A stretch of DNA of 38,791 nucleotides from Firmicutes bacterium UBA4996 (GCA_002396805.1 DGYW01000018.1:4984-43774); one strand, 5' to 3'. Counted from the stretch's first letter, positions 15,863-24,679 are shown. Made by a program: numbers and translations. The notes: generated by a model not told the origin, from the letters alone.

Positions 15863-16743
15863 CCGAATTTCTTCTAGGCGTAGATGGCGGCGCCAGTAAG
15901 ACCCGATGTTTAGTAACCAGCCTCGAAGGTACCATCATCTCCTCTGGGTGTGGAGGCTGTGCCAATAGAAATATTACTAGTCCCGAAGCTGCCACCTTAC
16001 AGGTGAGGTTAGGAGTAATTGAAGCACTAGCCAAGGGTGGCATCTTACCAACCGACATTGCCAGCGCCTATTATGGGTTAGGGGGAATTGCTACGGAGAA
16101 GTGCCAACAAGAGTGGGTAGATGCCGTGCATGACCTTACTCCCCAGGCCACCATCACCGTCGAAAACGATGTATTCTTAGCCATCCATGCCATAGATGAA
16201 GAAAAGGGAATTGGTGTAGTCAGCGGTAGTGGGGGCAACATTGGAGCTGTTACGTCAAACGGAACGTTTCATCTAAACGGGCATGTCCACTTCAATAGCT
16301 CGCAGTTAGGTCGCAGCGCCCTGCAAGTTATCATGCTTCAGATCCATGAACAAGAACACTTGAATTACTTTGCCCAGTCACTATTAGAATTAGCTGGGAT
16401 AGATGAAAAGAGACTTCGCCAAAGAATGCTCACCCATCCCCAGGACTTAGCCAGGGAGGTTTCTCCCTTGTTGATTCAGCTTTATCAGCAAGGACACAAA
16501 GAAGCCCAGGAGATCGTGCACTCGTGGCTGGACCTAGTTAGCGAAGATGTTCAACGCTTTCAACTAACCAATAATCTTGAAGCACTGCCCATTTGTTTCG
16601 GTGGAGCCACATTTTCCGCCATGCATTCCGTACTTGAAAACCACCTGCACATCCAAGGAAGGATTCTGGTGGCGACCATTTCGCTAGCAGAAGGAGCCAT
16701 TAAAGCGGCCAAACGACAAATCGCTCAACCTGTACGGCCATAA
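15859..16743 (+). CDS. BadF/BadG-type sugar kinase-like ATPase
   Basis: This is a 294-aa member of the BadF/BadG/BcrA ATPase family in the ASKHA fold, which includes N-acetylglucosamine kinases. The phosphate-1 motif is LLGVDGGASKTRCLV at the N-terminus, followed by YYGLGGIAT, ENDVFLA (the likely catalytic-base region), GVVSGSGGNIGAV (phosphate-2) and CFGGATF (adenosine loop). The stretch that in N-acetylglucosamine kinases reads GDEGS is instead HFNSSQLGRSAL, so substrate or activity may differ. It is translationally coupled to the GT4-GT2 fusion by an ATGA overlap, suggesting a sugar salvage or glycan-assembly role. Its 3' end overlaps the convergent GT4 gene by 19 bases. Confidence 0.85.
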   Translation: MTEFLLGVDGGASKTRCLVTSLEGTIISSGCGGCANRNITSPEAATLQVRLGVIEALAKGGILPTDIASAYYGLGGIATEKCQQEWVDAVHDLTPQATITVENDVFLAIHAIDEEKGIGVVSGSGGNIGAVTSNGTFHLNGHVHFNSSQLGRSALQVIMLQIHEQEHLNYFAQSLLELAGIDEKRLRQRMLTHPQDLAREVSPLLIQLYQQGHKEAQEIVHSWLDLVSEDVQRFQLTNNLEALPICFGGATFSAMHSVLENHLHIQGRILVATISLAEGAIKAAKRQIAQPVRP

Positions 16744-17753
16744 AGTGCCTGTTCATACAAGTTAAGAGTTGCATCAACCATTGCTCTTAGGCCGAAGTGT
16801 TCTAGAGCAATTTGGCGCGCTTCTTTTTGGAACCCAGCCATGCTCTGGGGATTGTCAAGTAGTTCCAGAATGTCTGCGGCCAGGAGCTCAGGAGAGGCCT
16901 TGGGCAAACGATACTCCGGGAAGGCATCAAGGTGCTGGAAACTATGTAATAGCTCCCCCGTGACTTGTCCCCCATAGCCCGCACCTACTAGAAATCCAAT
17001 GTTGCCACACGCCATGGCTTCGCGTAGAGCACGGCCATGACCAAAGGCAATCTGACTCCTCTGCAAAGAAGGAACTGGATCATCCAACCAACCCAAATCG
17101 ATAAATTGATCCTTGGGTATCTGGGGTGCACTACCAAGGAAATGAGCATCCAAGCGAGCTCCCTGAGCCCGCACCAAAGCAAGAGCGCGGTTAAGACCTT
17201 CCACTCCTGCAGCCATTTCTCCGTGGACTCTGCCAAACCAACACAGCCTCAGGCGCCGCCTAAATAGGTGTTTTTTCGGTCTAAACCGCTCCAGGTCAAT
17301 TCCATTAGGAATAATGACGGTCTTATTCTGAAAACTAGGCACCACCCTTGCCTGGGCCGGCCCTACCGCAATAATCCATCGGGCTACCAAGGCGGTCAAC
17401 GGACACCACTTTTCCACTGGAAAGGTGGAATGAAGAGTGATAATGAGAGGTAAGCCGTAACGCATGCTGACTGATGCAGAACAGTGGAAACAGTTGGGCG
17501 AATGGGCGTGAATGAGCTGCGGCTGATACCTTCTGTAGAGGAGCGCCAAATCATCTGTGGTGGTGTAATAAAATACCGGACTCTCCCCAAGCCCAGCTAA
17601 CCACTCTTGGTAGTCCAGCCTCTCCTTGAGGTTCTTGGTTCTGAAGGCTAGACCAACCTCAACATGCTTGGTCCCTAAAGCCCTAACCAAATCTAGCACA
17701 TGGGTCATTAGTCCGCTTTTACAAAGAATTGAAGTCAATAAGATTCGCACCAC
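16725..17753 (-). CDS. Glycosyltransferase family 4 protein
   Basis: This is a 342-aa GT-B fold glycosyltransferase. LLTSILCKSGLMTHVLDLVRALG is split over the N-terminal loop and first helix as in GT4, HAHS and TLHS follow, VIIPNGIDLERF is the interdomain hinge, and RALREAMACGN is the donor-binding helix. I chose GTG 17753, 4 bases after the GGAGGGGG at 17758-17765; the open frame to 17822 adds residues unlike the family. It faces the GT4-GT2/BadF pair and probably belongs to the same glycan pathway. Its convergent end overlaps the kinase by 19 bases, and no terminator separates them. Nucleotide-sugar donor and acceptor are unknown. Confidence 0.87.
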   Translation of the reverse strand: MVRILLTSILCKSGLMTHVLDLVRALGTKHVEVGLAFRTKNLKERLDYQEWLAGLGESPVFYYTTTDDLALLYRRYQPQLIHAHSPNCFHCSASVSMRYGLPLIITLHSTFPVEKWCPLTALVARWIIAVGPAQARVVPSFQNKTVIIPNGIDLERFRPKKHLFRRRLRLCWFGRVHGEMAAGVEGLNRALALVRAQGARLDAHFLGSAPQIPKDQFIDLGWLDDPVPSLQRSQIAFGHGRALREAMACGNIGFLVGAGYGGQVTGELLHSFQHLDAFPEYRLPKASPELLAADILELLDNPQSMAGFQKEARQIALEHFGLRAMVDATLNLYEQALYGRTG

Positions 17754-17827
17754 ATCACCCCCTCCATTGTATTCTCCACCCAAAAAAGCAGGAACGGCTA
17801 CCAAGCGGGAAGAAGTTGTCAATTAAG

Positions 17828-17845
17828 ACATCAATATCTTGATGT
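17828..17845 (+). promoter_or_regulatory. Perfect palindrome at the ribosome binding site of the EAL gene
   Basis: ACATCAA, TATC, TTGATGT forms a perfect 7-bp inverted repeat ending one base before the GGGGAGGG ribosome binding site (17846-17853). It could be an operator, or an mRNA hairpin touching the initiation region. No regulator is identified. Confidence 0.35.
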
Positions 17846-17861
17846 GGGGAGGGAACGTCTG

Positions 17862-20108
17862 TTGAGCATCCAATTCAGGAAAACCATTGATTTGAAGCCC
17901 TATGTTATTCCTATGGTCCTCATTCTGGCCACCTTTGCGGTCACGAACGTTCTGGTCGTACAAGCAATTCGCGACTATTATTATCGCCTGTTAGAGGAGC
18001 AGTCGATTCAGTACGCCCAAAGCTACGCCCATAGTATTACCAAAACCACACAAGCATCAGAGGTGATCAACGAGTTACTAGAGGATAAACTTCTTAGCGC
18101 CAGCAAAACTATGGCACTCCACGATGGGCAGGTTAGCGAGGATGCCTTGGGGGAGCTTGCGGATTCTCTTGGACTGGACGAAATCTACTTCTATAATTCC
18201 GAAGGAGAAATTGTGAGTTCTAATCGAGGTCAATACCTAGGTTGGACGGCTTATCCGGATCACCCCGTCTTTGATTTTCTAATTAGCGACCTTTCAGTGC
18301 TAGTTGAAGATATTCGAGAAGATACTGAATCAGGTAATCTCTATAAATATGCTTACATAAAAACCCCTACCGGATTTTTTCAAATTGGAATTCAAGCCCA
18401 GCGTGTTGAAGAATTTCTAAGTGCCTTCGAGTCCCAACGGCTGTTACACGACATAGCCCTTACGGAATCAGTAGATACCGTCTGTTTCCTGGATCACAAT
18501 TTAGTGGTACAGGGTAGTTCTAATCCTGATCTAGTGGGAATTCAGCTTGAGCAAGCTGAATTAGTTCGGGCCGCCCAGGCCAACGAAATATATTCTTCCA
18601 TCACTTCACTAAATGGCAGAGAGGTCTACCAAGTCTATGTACCAGTGTTCGTGGCCAATGCCAAGACCGGAACACTCGTCATCACCCAATCTCTGGAGAA
18701 GACCCGAATGGTAATTACCCGGGCGACTGCTTTGGGAACCTTAACTGTGGTGATAGTGTTTACGGCACTTTTTTACGCTTTGTTCACTACATACAAGCAA
18801 AAAAGACAGCTACACAACATGGCCTATTATCATGGTTTAACTGGTTTGCCTAACCGCAGCTATCTACATGCGGTTCTCGAAAATAATTTAAAAAAGAGCC
18901 CTATGACAAAGAGGGCTCTGCTTCTTATTCATTTCCGTAACTTCAACGCAATCAACCATGTTTTTGGCTTCCACTCCGGGGATCGAGTGCTCCGAGAATT
19001 GGGCAGAAAGCTTCAACAAGCTTTTCAAGATCGTCATGAACTCTTTCACTTCAGTAGTAGTCGCTTCGCCTTATTGGTAGATACTTATGAGTCTCGTGAA
19101 GATCTAGTACACTTAGCAACTGAGATTAAGCGAATCGCCAAGGTACCTTTGTTTTCTAATGATTTGCCTCAGCAGATCGCTATGCAAGTTGGTATTGTAG
19201 AGATCGAAGACTGGTATAATGATCCCGACCAGATTTTCACCAATGCTTCGCTGGCGTTGATGCACACCAGCGATGACAGCAACCCCTATAGTTTCTTCAA
19301 TACTGATATGGAAACCCAACTAAGACGGGAAGACTTGATTGAGCGGGAGTTACGATCATCACTTGCTCAGCCCAATTCTGGTACTTTGTATCTAGAATAT
19401 CAGCCCATAGTGGATCTAAAAACAAACAAGATTGTTGCCTTTGAGGCTCTTGCTCGCATGTCTTCGGAAAAGTTGGGATTTGTGTCGCCGGTGGAGTTTA
19501 TCAGTATTGCTGAGCGAAAACAGCTGATAGTCGATCTTGGGGATTGGGTGTTACGCACAGCCTGCCAATTTGCCCATAAGCTCAGTTCCGCAGGGTATGA
19601 CAACTTGCGCGTAGCGGTCAATATTTCCGTTACAGAGATACTACAACAGGATTTTTTCGAAAAAATAAGGCGGATCGTCGAGGACTCTGGAGTTACACCT
19701 GCCAGTCTAGAATTGGAGATCACCGAATCAGTAATCATGTATGACTTTGAGGAAGTCAACTCCACTTTCCAACGGCTACGAGAGCTCGGTGTAAAAATCG
19801 CCCTCGACGACTTTGGTACAGGGTATTCTTCATTTGCCCGCATTGAAGAGCTCATCGTCGATGTTATTAAGATCGACAAGCACTTTGTTGACAAGATTGC
19901 CTACAAAGGCCAGAGTAACAGCATTCTTAATGGCTTATTAGCCATGAGTCATAACCTTGGTCTTCAGGTTGTGGCTGAGGGTGTAGAAACCGAAGCGCAA
20001 AGGCACTACCTAGCGAACCACAACTGTGACATGATGCAAGGCTACTTGTACAGCAAACCTTTAAGAGAAGATCTGGCTATGCAAAAACTAACAGCTAGTG
20101 ACCTATGA
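17862..20108 (+). CDS. Membrane c-di-GMP phosphodiesterase with degenerate GGDEF and intact EAL
   Basis: This is a 748-aa signalling protein. It starts at TTG 17862, 8 bases after GGGGAGGG. TM1 is at about 14-36, an extracytoplasmic sensor (Cache-like, by position and size) at about 40-285, TM2 at about 288-309, then GGDEF at about 315-480 and EAL at about 495-748. The GGDEF signature is SSSRF (398-402), so cyclase activity should be lost, although the preceding HGLTGLPNR is normal. The EAL domain keeps FEALAR (Glu528), VNIS (Asn587), EITES, DDFGTGYSS (Asp649/Asp650), VIKID (Lys670, Asp672), AEGVET (Glu706) and QGYLYSKP (Gln726). It is thus predicted to hydrolyse c-di-GMP, with the dead GGDEF as a possible GTP-sensing regulatory module. 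It overlaps thyX by 6 bases at the convergent ends. Confidence 0.92.
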   Translation: MSIQFRKTIDLKPYVIPMVLILATFAVTNVLVVQAIRDYYYRLLEEQSIQYAQSYAHSITKTTQASEVINELLEDKLLSASKTMALHDGQVSEDALGELADSLGLDEIYFYNSEGEIVSSNRGQYLGWTAYPDHPVFDFLISDLSVLVEDIREDTESGNLYKYAYIKTPTGFFQIGIQAQRVEEFLSAFESQRLLHDIALTESVDTVCFLDHNLVVQGSSNPDLVGIQLEQAELVRAAQANEIYSSITSLNGREVYQVYVPVFVANAKTGTLVITQSLEKTRMVITRATALGTLTVVIVFTALFYALFTTYKQKRQLHNMAYYHGLTGLPNRSYLHAVLENNLKKSPMTKRALLLIHFRNFNAINHVFGFHSGDRVLRELGRKLQQAFQDRHELFHFSSSRFALLVDTYESREDLVHLATEIKRIAKVPLFSNDLPQQIAMQVGIVEIEDWYNDPDQIFTNASLALMHTSDDSNPYSFFNTDMETQLRREDLIERELRSSLAQPNSGTLYLEYQPIVDLKTNKIVAFEALARMSSEKLGFVSPVEFISIAERKQLIVDLGDWVLRTACQFAHKLSSAGYDNLRVAVNISVTEILQQDFFEKIRRIVEDSGVTPASLELEITESVIMYDFEEVNSTFQRLRELGVKIALDDFGTGYSSFARIEELIVDVIKIDKHFVDKIAYKGQSNSILNGLLAMSHNLGLQVVAEGVETEAQRHYLANHNCDMMQGYLYSKPLREDLAMQKLTASDL

Positions 20109-20810
20109 TTTGAGTAATGCCTCTAAAGAAATGGGAAACTTGGTTTCGGCAAGTTGCCGAACAGCCTCTGCATAGTCCCTTATTTCCTTTTGGGCCGCTT
20201 CATCTAAGCGTAGCTTCAAGAAATGGGCTACCGCCTGTAAGCTACCTGTCCACACCCAACGAACATAGAGTCCGTAGGCTGGTAAAAACAGCCGTGCTTG
20301 CTCTGGGCAGATTTGATCTTCTAGAGCTTGCTCATAGAGCTTAAGGCTTAATTCAACATGTCTTTGCAATGCTTCCGTATACTTTGCGCCAAGCTCAGCG
20401 TCAAGATTATCACCACTGCCTTGCTTACGATGCTCCGGTACTGAGCGCCAAGCCCCAGCTTCAGGTATATGGAAAGTTGGTTGTTCGGTAATATAACGTC
20501 GACTTGATTCGTTCCAAGCGGTCAAACGATCATAGCCTTCTCCGTGCTCACTCCCAATAACGTGCTTCCACCACTGCCTGGCCACCATCAAGGGAGCATA
20601 AACCTCAAACTTCAACACAGAGTGACGAAAAGGGGATGTGTGTTGATGATCAGCTAGATAAGTAATTAAACGCCTCTCTCTATCCCCCAATTCTGTGCTT
20701 TCTTTATCAAAACTAACCTTGGCATCGTTAACGGGTGAGAGATCTGTTCCCATCCAGTCTTTCAAATGTACATAGCCGTGGTCCCCCACTGGAATCCGAA
20801 GCTTGTCCAC
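20103..20810 (-). CDS. thyX: FAD-dependent thymidylate synthase
   Basis: This is a 235-aa flavin-dependent thymidylate synthase, which makes dTMP from dUMP using methylene-tetrahydrofolate and NADPH. HQHTSPFRHS (55-64) and the ThyX core are visible: Arg78-Gln-Trp-Trp-Lys-His, then an 11-residue insertion containing Gly/Asp/Tyr, then WNESSRRY (99-106). This is a variant of the RHRxxSxNExSxRY motif seen in the longer ThyX subgroup. The C-terminal LKLRLDEAAQKEIRDYAE matches the family's FLxxR..AQxEIR helix. Its start is GTG 20810 with GAGGAGG 8 bases upstream. ThyX implies a folate economy that spares dihydrofolate reductase. It is separated from the metallophosphatase gene by 83 bases on the same strand. 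Confidence 0.95.
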   Translation of the reverse strand: MDKLRIPVGDHGYVHLKDWMGTDLSPVNDAKVSFDKESTELGDRERRLITYLADHQHTSPFRHSVLKFEVYAPLMVARQWWKHVIGSEHGEGYDRLTAWNESSRRYITEQPTFHIPEAGAWRSVPEHRKQGSGDNLDAELGAKYTEALQRHVELSLKLYEQALEDQICPEQARLFLPAYGLYVRWVWTGSLQAVAHFLKLRLDEAAQKEIRDYAEAVRQLAETKFPISLEALLKS

Positions 20811-20893
20811 ATGAACTACCTCCTCGAATATGCTTTTTTAAAGTTTATCATCTCTCCCCGGAAAAAGAAACCAGAAGATAACCATCAAAGTCC

Positions 20894-23656
20894 TCACCGC
20901 TGCAATTCTCGTACATGATTTCCTTCAATAGTTACTACTCGAAACCCACTATTACTAGACTCCGGTTCTACCCATTGAGTTGTAACGATGGTTGAGGTAA
21001 TTGTTTGCTCCAATTGATCGCTATGACGATGACCCGCGAACACATGGCTGACCCCATAGATCTCAAGCAACTCGCGTAATCTCTTTTGTCCTTCATCGAT
21101 GAATCTCCAACGTGTATCAAAAGGATTATGGTGTAAAAAGGCAATTGTCGGTTTTTGGTTGGTTTGAGCTAACCCTAATTGGTTTTCCAGCCAGCCTAAT
21201 TGCTCTTCTTTTATAAAACCATTCTCCGAAGGATAGTCCGGATGATCATAAGTGTTGATAGCGACAAAACGCCAATCATCAACATCAAAGGTATAATAGA
21301 GTTCACCGAAGTAGCTTTGCCAATATGAAAAACCGTCAACAGAACCACTAACTTTACCATCGTGATTTCCCATAACCATAAAAAATGGAAATTGAGCTTC
21401 TGCCTCTAGTAGGTTATACAATTCTGGATAATCCTCGTGGTAATTATCAGCGTTCTTACCCACCAGATCCCCAGTAAACACCGCAAAATCCAAATCGAGC
21501 TCATTCAACTCCCTAATTACGGGTCGCAACTTGTTGTTTTCGTCACGGTAGCTTAGCTCAGGGTGTATATCAGTGACTAATGCAAAGGCTATCCTGTTTT
21601 GGGGCTCCCTGACCGAAACTGCCCTTGGTTGCCGATCACGCACAGAAGCACTTCTGAGACATAGGTCGTATAGGCCTAGAGGGAGATCATCTGGTAGGAG
21701 GAATGTGAGCTTGCCATCAACCTGTGATCCTGAAAATTCATAGGCGAAATTTACAGATTGAAGTACAACACTTAAATCCTCCTCTGGAACACCTCGCACA
21801 CAAACAGTTAGCTCACTACCTGGAGAAACTAAGGCGGGCTGGGTCAACAAGGGCCAAATCACATTGTTAACTGGGCCACTCAGTAAGTTGGGAGCTAGTT
21901 CACGTCCCACAACCACTACTTCCCCATCAACCTCAGCCTTCGGATGCTTAGCCTTCGAGGCACCCGCAATGTCTAGCATATATAAGCTGGGACTTTCTGT
22001 GCTTGCCAGTTCACCTACGCAGGCTAGCCTTCTACCATTAGGATGCCATGCGGGAAATAGAAAGTTACCAGGACATTTGGTGAGACGCTCCTTGTTTTCT
22101 CCATCGCTATCCATAAGCCAGAGATCCCATTGCCCAGAATCGCTAGACATAAAGGCGATTCGGTCTCCCTTAGGCGACCACCGGGGATAGACATTGCTCG
22201 CATCCATATCCGTAGTTAAGCATATCTCATTGTCCAAAATGGGGCGACCGTTATCCATGACTATTTCTGCCCTCCAAAGTTCAAAACGCCCGGCAGAACC
22301 TCGCCTTTGGAAAACTAACCCTGTGGTCCCCCAATCCGGAAAGAGCACATCAGCCGGGTCCGAGGTTAGTTGAATAGCCTCCTCCGAATCCAAGGATTGC
22401 CACCATAGATCCCACTTTCCATTGCGATTAGACGAAAATATTATGGACCCACCATCAGGCGACCAGGTGGGAGTGATATCATAGCTTGGATGGTCAGTAA
22501 CCTTTACAGCTGCGTTCTCCAAATCCCACAAATAAATATTCCAGTTACCCTCAGGTTGATCTAGGTTAGGGGCCGCAGCATAGATTAGGCGCTTTCCATC
22601 GGGAGACCACCGCGGATAGGCGTGGGGATAATACTCGAATGTCAACTGCTTTGGTGCAGCACTTCCTGAAAAGTCATATAGAAAAAGATTACGCTCAGCC
22701 GCTTCTCGAGTAATTCTAGCTCCCTGCTCAACCCCAATAGTGGCGATCAAGCTCCCACCATCCGGATTCCACTCCGGATAGGCTTCGCGGTCTAGAGGAA
22801 GGGATGTCTGTAAGGAAACTAGTTCAATAAGACCATATTCCCGCATTTGCTGTGGGGTACCCAGCTCGAAAGACAGACCCTGGGGTCCATAAAAATCAGC
22901 AGGTACACTTTTTTCACTTACCTCTGTTATGGAGTCACCATTGACTGGACGGATATAATATCCACCATGACGTTCGTCTGCCTTCAATAGAATACCGGTA
23001 GCCACCACATAACAACCATTATGAAGTTCACTAATGTCAATACCGGCATAATTGTAAAACTTGAAGTACATTGCACCTTTTCCATCTTCGATATTACCAT
23101 CTTGACTTCCATCTAACCAAAAGCCCCTCACAATTCCCGAGTTGCTGTAGTCAAAGAGGCGGCCTTCGATCTTAACAAAGCCCCCTTCTATAGCGGCCAA
23201 GAGTTCTTCCGAAGCATCAGTAGCGATAGGTTTCGGGTCTAGTGCGAATCCGTAATCTAATTCAAGCGTTTGAACGTTCTCAGGATCGGTCACCAAGATT
23301 ACTAACGACCCTACATCGGTAGCATATCCACGGTTTCCTAATTGACCAGTAACCTGGACCAGACTACCTTCTTGCACAGCCGGTTGTGTCGTTCCTGGAA
23401 GATACACCAACACACCCTCAGATGACGAGGCGGGGTCAATTATCGCGAAATAGTTTGCGGAATCGTGCCACAAACCAGAGTCAACCGCCACAATCCCCTG
23501 CACTGTAACAGTCTCATCTAGGTAGATCGGGCTACCTTGCTCGCCTTTTGCCCGAATTTCACCGATGGTCAATATTTGCGCACTAACTTGTGGCACTACG
23601 AGCAAAAACGCTAAAGAAAACAGCAGGAGAGAAGTGATTTCTCTTCTTATATTCAT
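20894..23656 (-). CDS. Exported OB-like / TolB-propeller / metallophosphatase fusion
   Basis: This 920-aa protein has a signal peptide cleaved after about residue 26 (VSAQ). Residues about 27-250 contain two beta-rich OB-fold-like segments (VTVQGIVAVDSG; VKIEGRLFDYSNSG). Residues about 285-565 hold six TolB/PD40-type blades, each with a W.P.G core (near 296, 350, 398, 442, 493 and 537). Residues about 685-910 are a calcineurin-like phosphoesterase with its metal ligands in place: D696/H698 (TDIH), D730 (TGD), GNHD 763-766, H842 and GHRH 875-878. A GGGAGGT site precedes ATG 23656. It should be an extracytoplasmic metallophosphatase; substrate and propeller partner are unknown. It lies downstream of a second exported propeller protein, behind a partial terminator. 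Confidence is high for propeller and phosphatase, lower for the N-terminal domain. Confidence 0.88.
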   Translation of the reverse strand: MNIRREITSLLLFSLAFLLVVPQVSAQILTIGEIRAKGEQGSPIYLDETVTVQGIVAVDSGLWHDSANYFAIIDPASSSEGVLVYLPGTTQPAVQEGSLVQVTGQLGNRGYATDVGSLVILVTDPENVQTLELDYGFALDPKPIATDASEELLAAIEGGFVKIEGRLFDYSNSGIVRGFWLDGSQDGNIEDGKGAMYFKFYNYAGIDISELHNGCYVVATGILLKADERHGGYYIRPVNGDSITEVSEKSVPADFYGPQGLSFELGTPQQMREYGLIELVSLQTSLPLDREAYPEWNPDGGSLIATIGVEQGARITREAAERNLFLYDFSGSAAPKQLTFEYYPHAYPRWSPDGKRLIYAAAPNLDQPEGNWNIYLWDLENAAVKVTDHPSYDITPTWSPDGGSIIFSSNRNGKWDLWWQSLDSEEAIQLTSDPADVLFPDWGTTGLVFQRRGSAGRFELWRAEIVMDNGRPILDNEICLTTDMDASNVYPRWSPKGDRIAFMSSDSGQWDLWLMDSDGENKERLTKCPGNFLFPAWHPNGRRLACVGELASTESPSLYMLDIAGASKAKHPKAEVDGEVVVVGRELAPNLLSGPVNNVIWPLLTQPALVSPGSELTVCVRGVPEEDLSVVLQSVNFAYEFSGSQVDGKLTFLLPDDLPLGLYDLCLRSASVRDRQPRAVSVREPQNRIAFALVTDIHPELSYRDENNKLRPVIRELNELDLDFAVFTGDLVGKNADNYHEDYPELYNLLEAEAQFPFFMVMGNHDGKVSGSVDGFSYWQSYFGELYYTFDVDDWRFVAINTYDHPDYPSENGFIKEEQLGWLENQLGLAQTNQKPTIAFLHHNPFDTRWRFIDEGQKRLRELLEIYGVSHVFAGHRHSDQLEQTITSTIVTTQWVEPESSNSGFRVVTIEGNHVRELQR

Positions 23657-23682
23657 TCTAGGTACCTCCCAATATTGAAAAT

Positions 23683-23722
23683 GAGGCAGCAGGAAATTGG
23701 CAGTCCAAAATCCTGCAGCCTC
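23683..23722 (-). terminator. Hairpin between the two propeller genes
   Basis: On the minus strand, a 12-bp stem with one mismatch (23683-23694 with 23711-23722) is followed by ATTTTC. It sits downstream of the 281-aa propeller gene and 27 bases before the 920-aa gene, so it may attenuate rather than fully end transcription, because no separate promoter for the second gene is visible. Confidence 0.7.
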
Positions 23723-23738
23723 AGCTACCTACTTGCGC

Positions 23739-24584
23739 CTATTTAATTCTCTCGGCATAGAACAAGCAGTAACCTCCTACTCCGCCCTCACGATTTTGGG
23801 CGCAAATGAACAAGAAATTCTCATTAAAGGCCATCTCACGCTCGTTAGCCTTAGTGTTAAATGGTGCCCCCAACAACACTGGTTCGGAGTTTTCGTCAGT
23901 AGCAACATAGAGTTCATAATGAGTGAGAGCTAATTCGCGCATCCCATCAACATAAATTTCGCCTTCGGGACCAACGAATATGGACCATACGTTAACTCCG
24001 CTGTTGATTGGCTCACCAATACTAATCGGAGTACTCCAACCATCTGCTTCCATGGTTGACTTCCAAACATTCCTAACCTCGGTGGTACTGTCATCAAACG
24101 TACCTTTTGTGGTAATGTAAGCTACCGTTTCATTTTCATCTACCCAGATTTTCCATTCTTGCCCATCCGTACTTAGTGCGTCAATTACCTCAGGCTCACC
24201 CCACTGATGGGTTTCTTCGTCCCATTCAGAACGATAAAAGTCATAATCGGAAAAGGGATCGTGCCTAGCAAAATAAAGTACCTTACCCCCACCAACCACA
24301 CAAGGGTTAATCTCGTTGGCTCCTGTGTTTATGGGACCAGGAACAGGTTGTGGCTCAGACCACACTCCGTTCTCAAAGGTCGAACTGTAGATGTCATAAT
24401 CTTTCGCGTAATATAGTGTGTTACCGTAGACCCACGGCATCCGTTCAACTGCTTGAGTACTGTGATCCCAGGCCTTGATTTCTCCCCACATATCACTAGT
24501 AATACCATTTGCGTTGACCAACGCAGGGAGTACAAAGACGAACAGCAGCATTAACCAAAGTGCATTCCGTTTTTTGACCAACAT
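23739..24584 (-). CDS. Exported beta-propeller-like protein (PD40/TolB-like)
   Basis: This is a 281-aa protein with a signal peptide (basic MLVKKRN, hydrophobic core, cleavage near VNA-NG). I chose ATG 24584, with AGGAGT just upstream, over the GTG at 24590. The mature part repeats short units of the form VYGNTLYYAKDYDIYSST, GGKVLYFARHDPFSDYDFYR and VAYITTKGTFDDST, each followed by a Trp-containing WSEP/WGEP/WSTP turn. These are Asp/Tyr-rich blades as in PD40-type propellers, probably five. No catalytic motif is seen, so binding or scaffolding is likely. A strong promoter precedes it and the propeller-metallophosphatase gene follows, suggesting a functional pair. Confidence 0.78.
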   Translation of the reverse strand: MLVKKRNALWLMLLFVFVLPALVNANGITSDMWGEIKAWDHSTQAVERMPWVYGNTLYYAKDYDIYSSTFENGVWSEPQPVPGPINTGANEINPCVVGGGKVLYFARHDPFSDYDFYRSEWDEETHQWGEPEVIDALSTDGQEWKIWVDENETVAYITTKGTFDDSTTEVRNVWKSTMEADGWSTPISIGEPINSGVNVWSIFVGPEGEIYVDGMRELALTHYELYVATDENSEPVLLGAPFNTKANEREMAFNENFLFICAQNREGGVGGYCLFYAERIK

Positions 24585-24650
24585 TACCACTCCTATTCAG
24601 TTTTCAAAAGAATCTTCGCCCCTCAAACAAAGAGGCGTCCTTTTAACCAA

Positions 24651-24679
24651 ACTATAACATTGGTGGATTTATTTGTCAA
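24651..24679 (-). promoter_or_regulatory. Sigma-A promoter of the propeller gene pair
   Basis: On the minus strand TTGACA (24674-24679), a 17-base spacer and TATAGT (24651-24656) lie about 60 bases upstream of ATG 24584. The leader carries a small GC-rich hairpin (CGCCTC ... GAGGGGCG). Confidence 0.75.

Noticed and set aside
19400..19894. 164-codon open frame on the minus strand inside the EAL domain
   Set aside because: Antisense to a fully conserved EAL domain; Ser/Arg-rich composition and no ribosome binding site mark it as a shadow frame.
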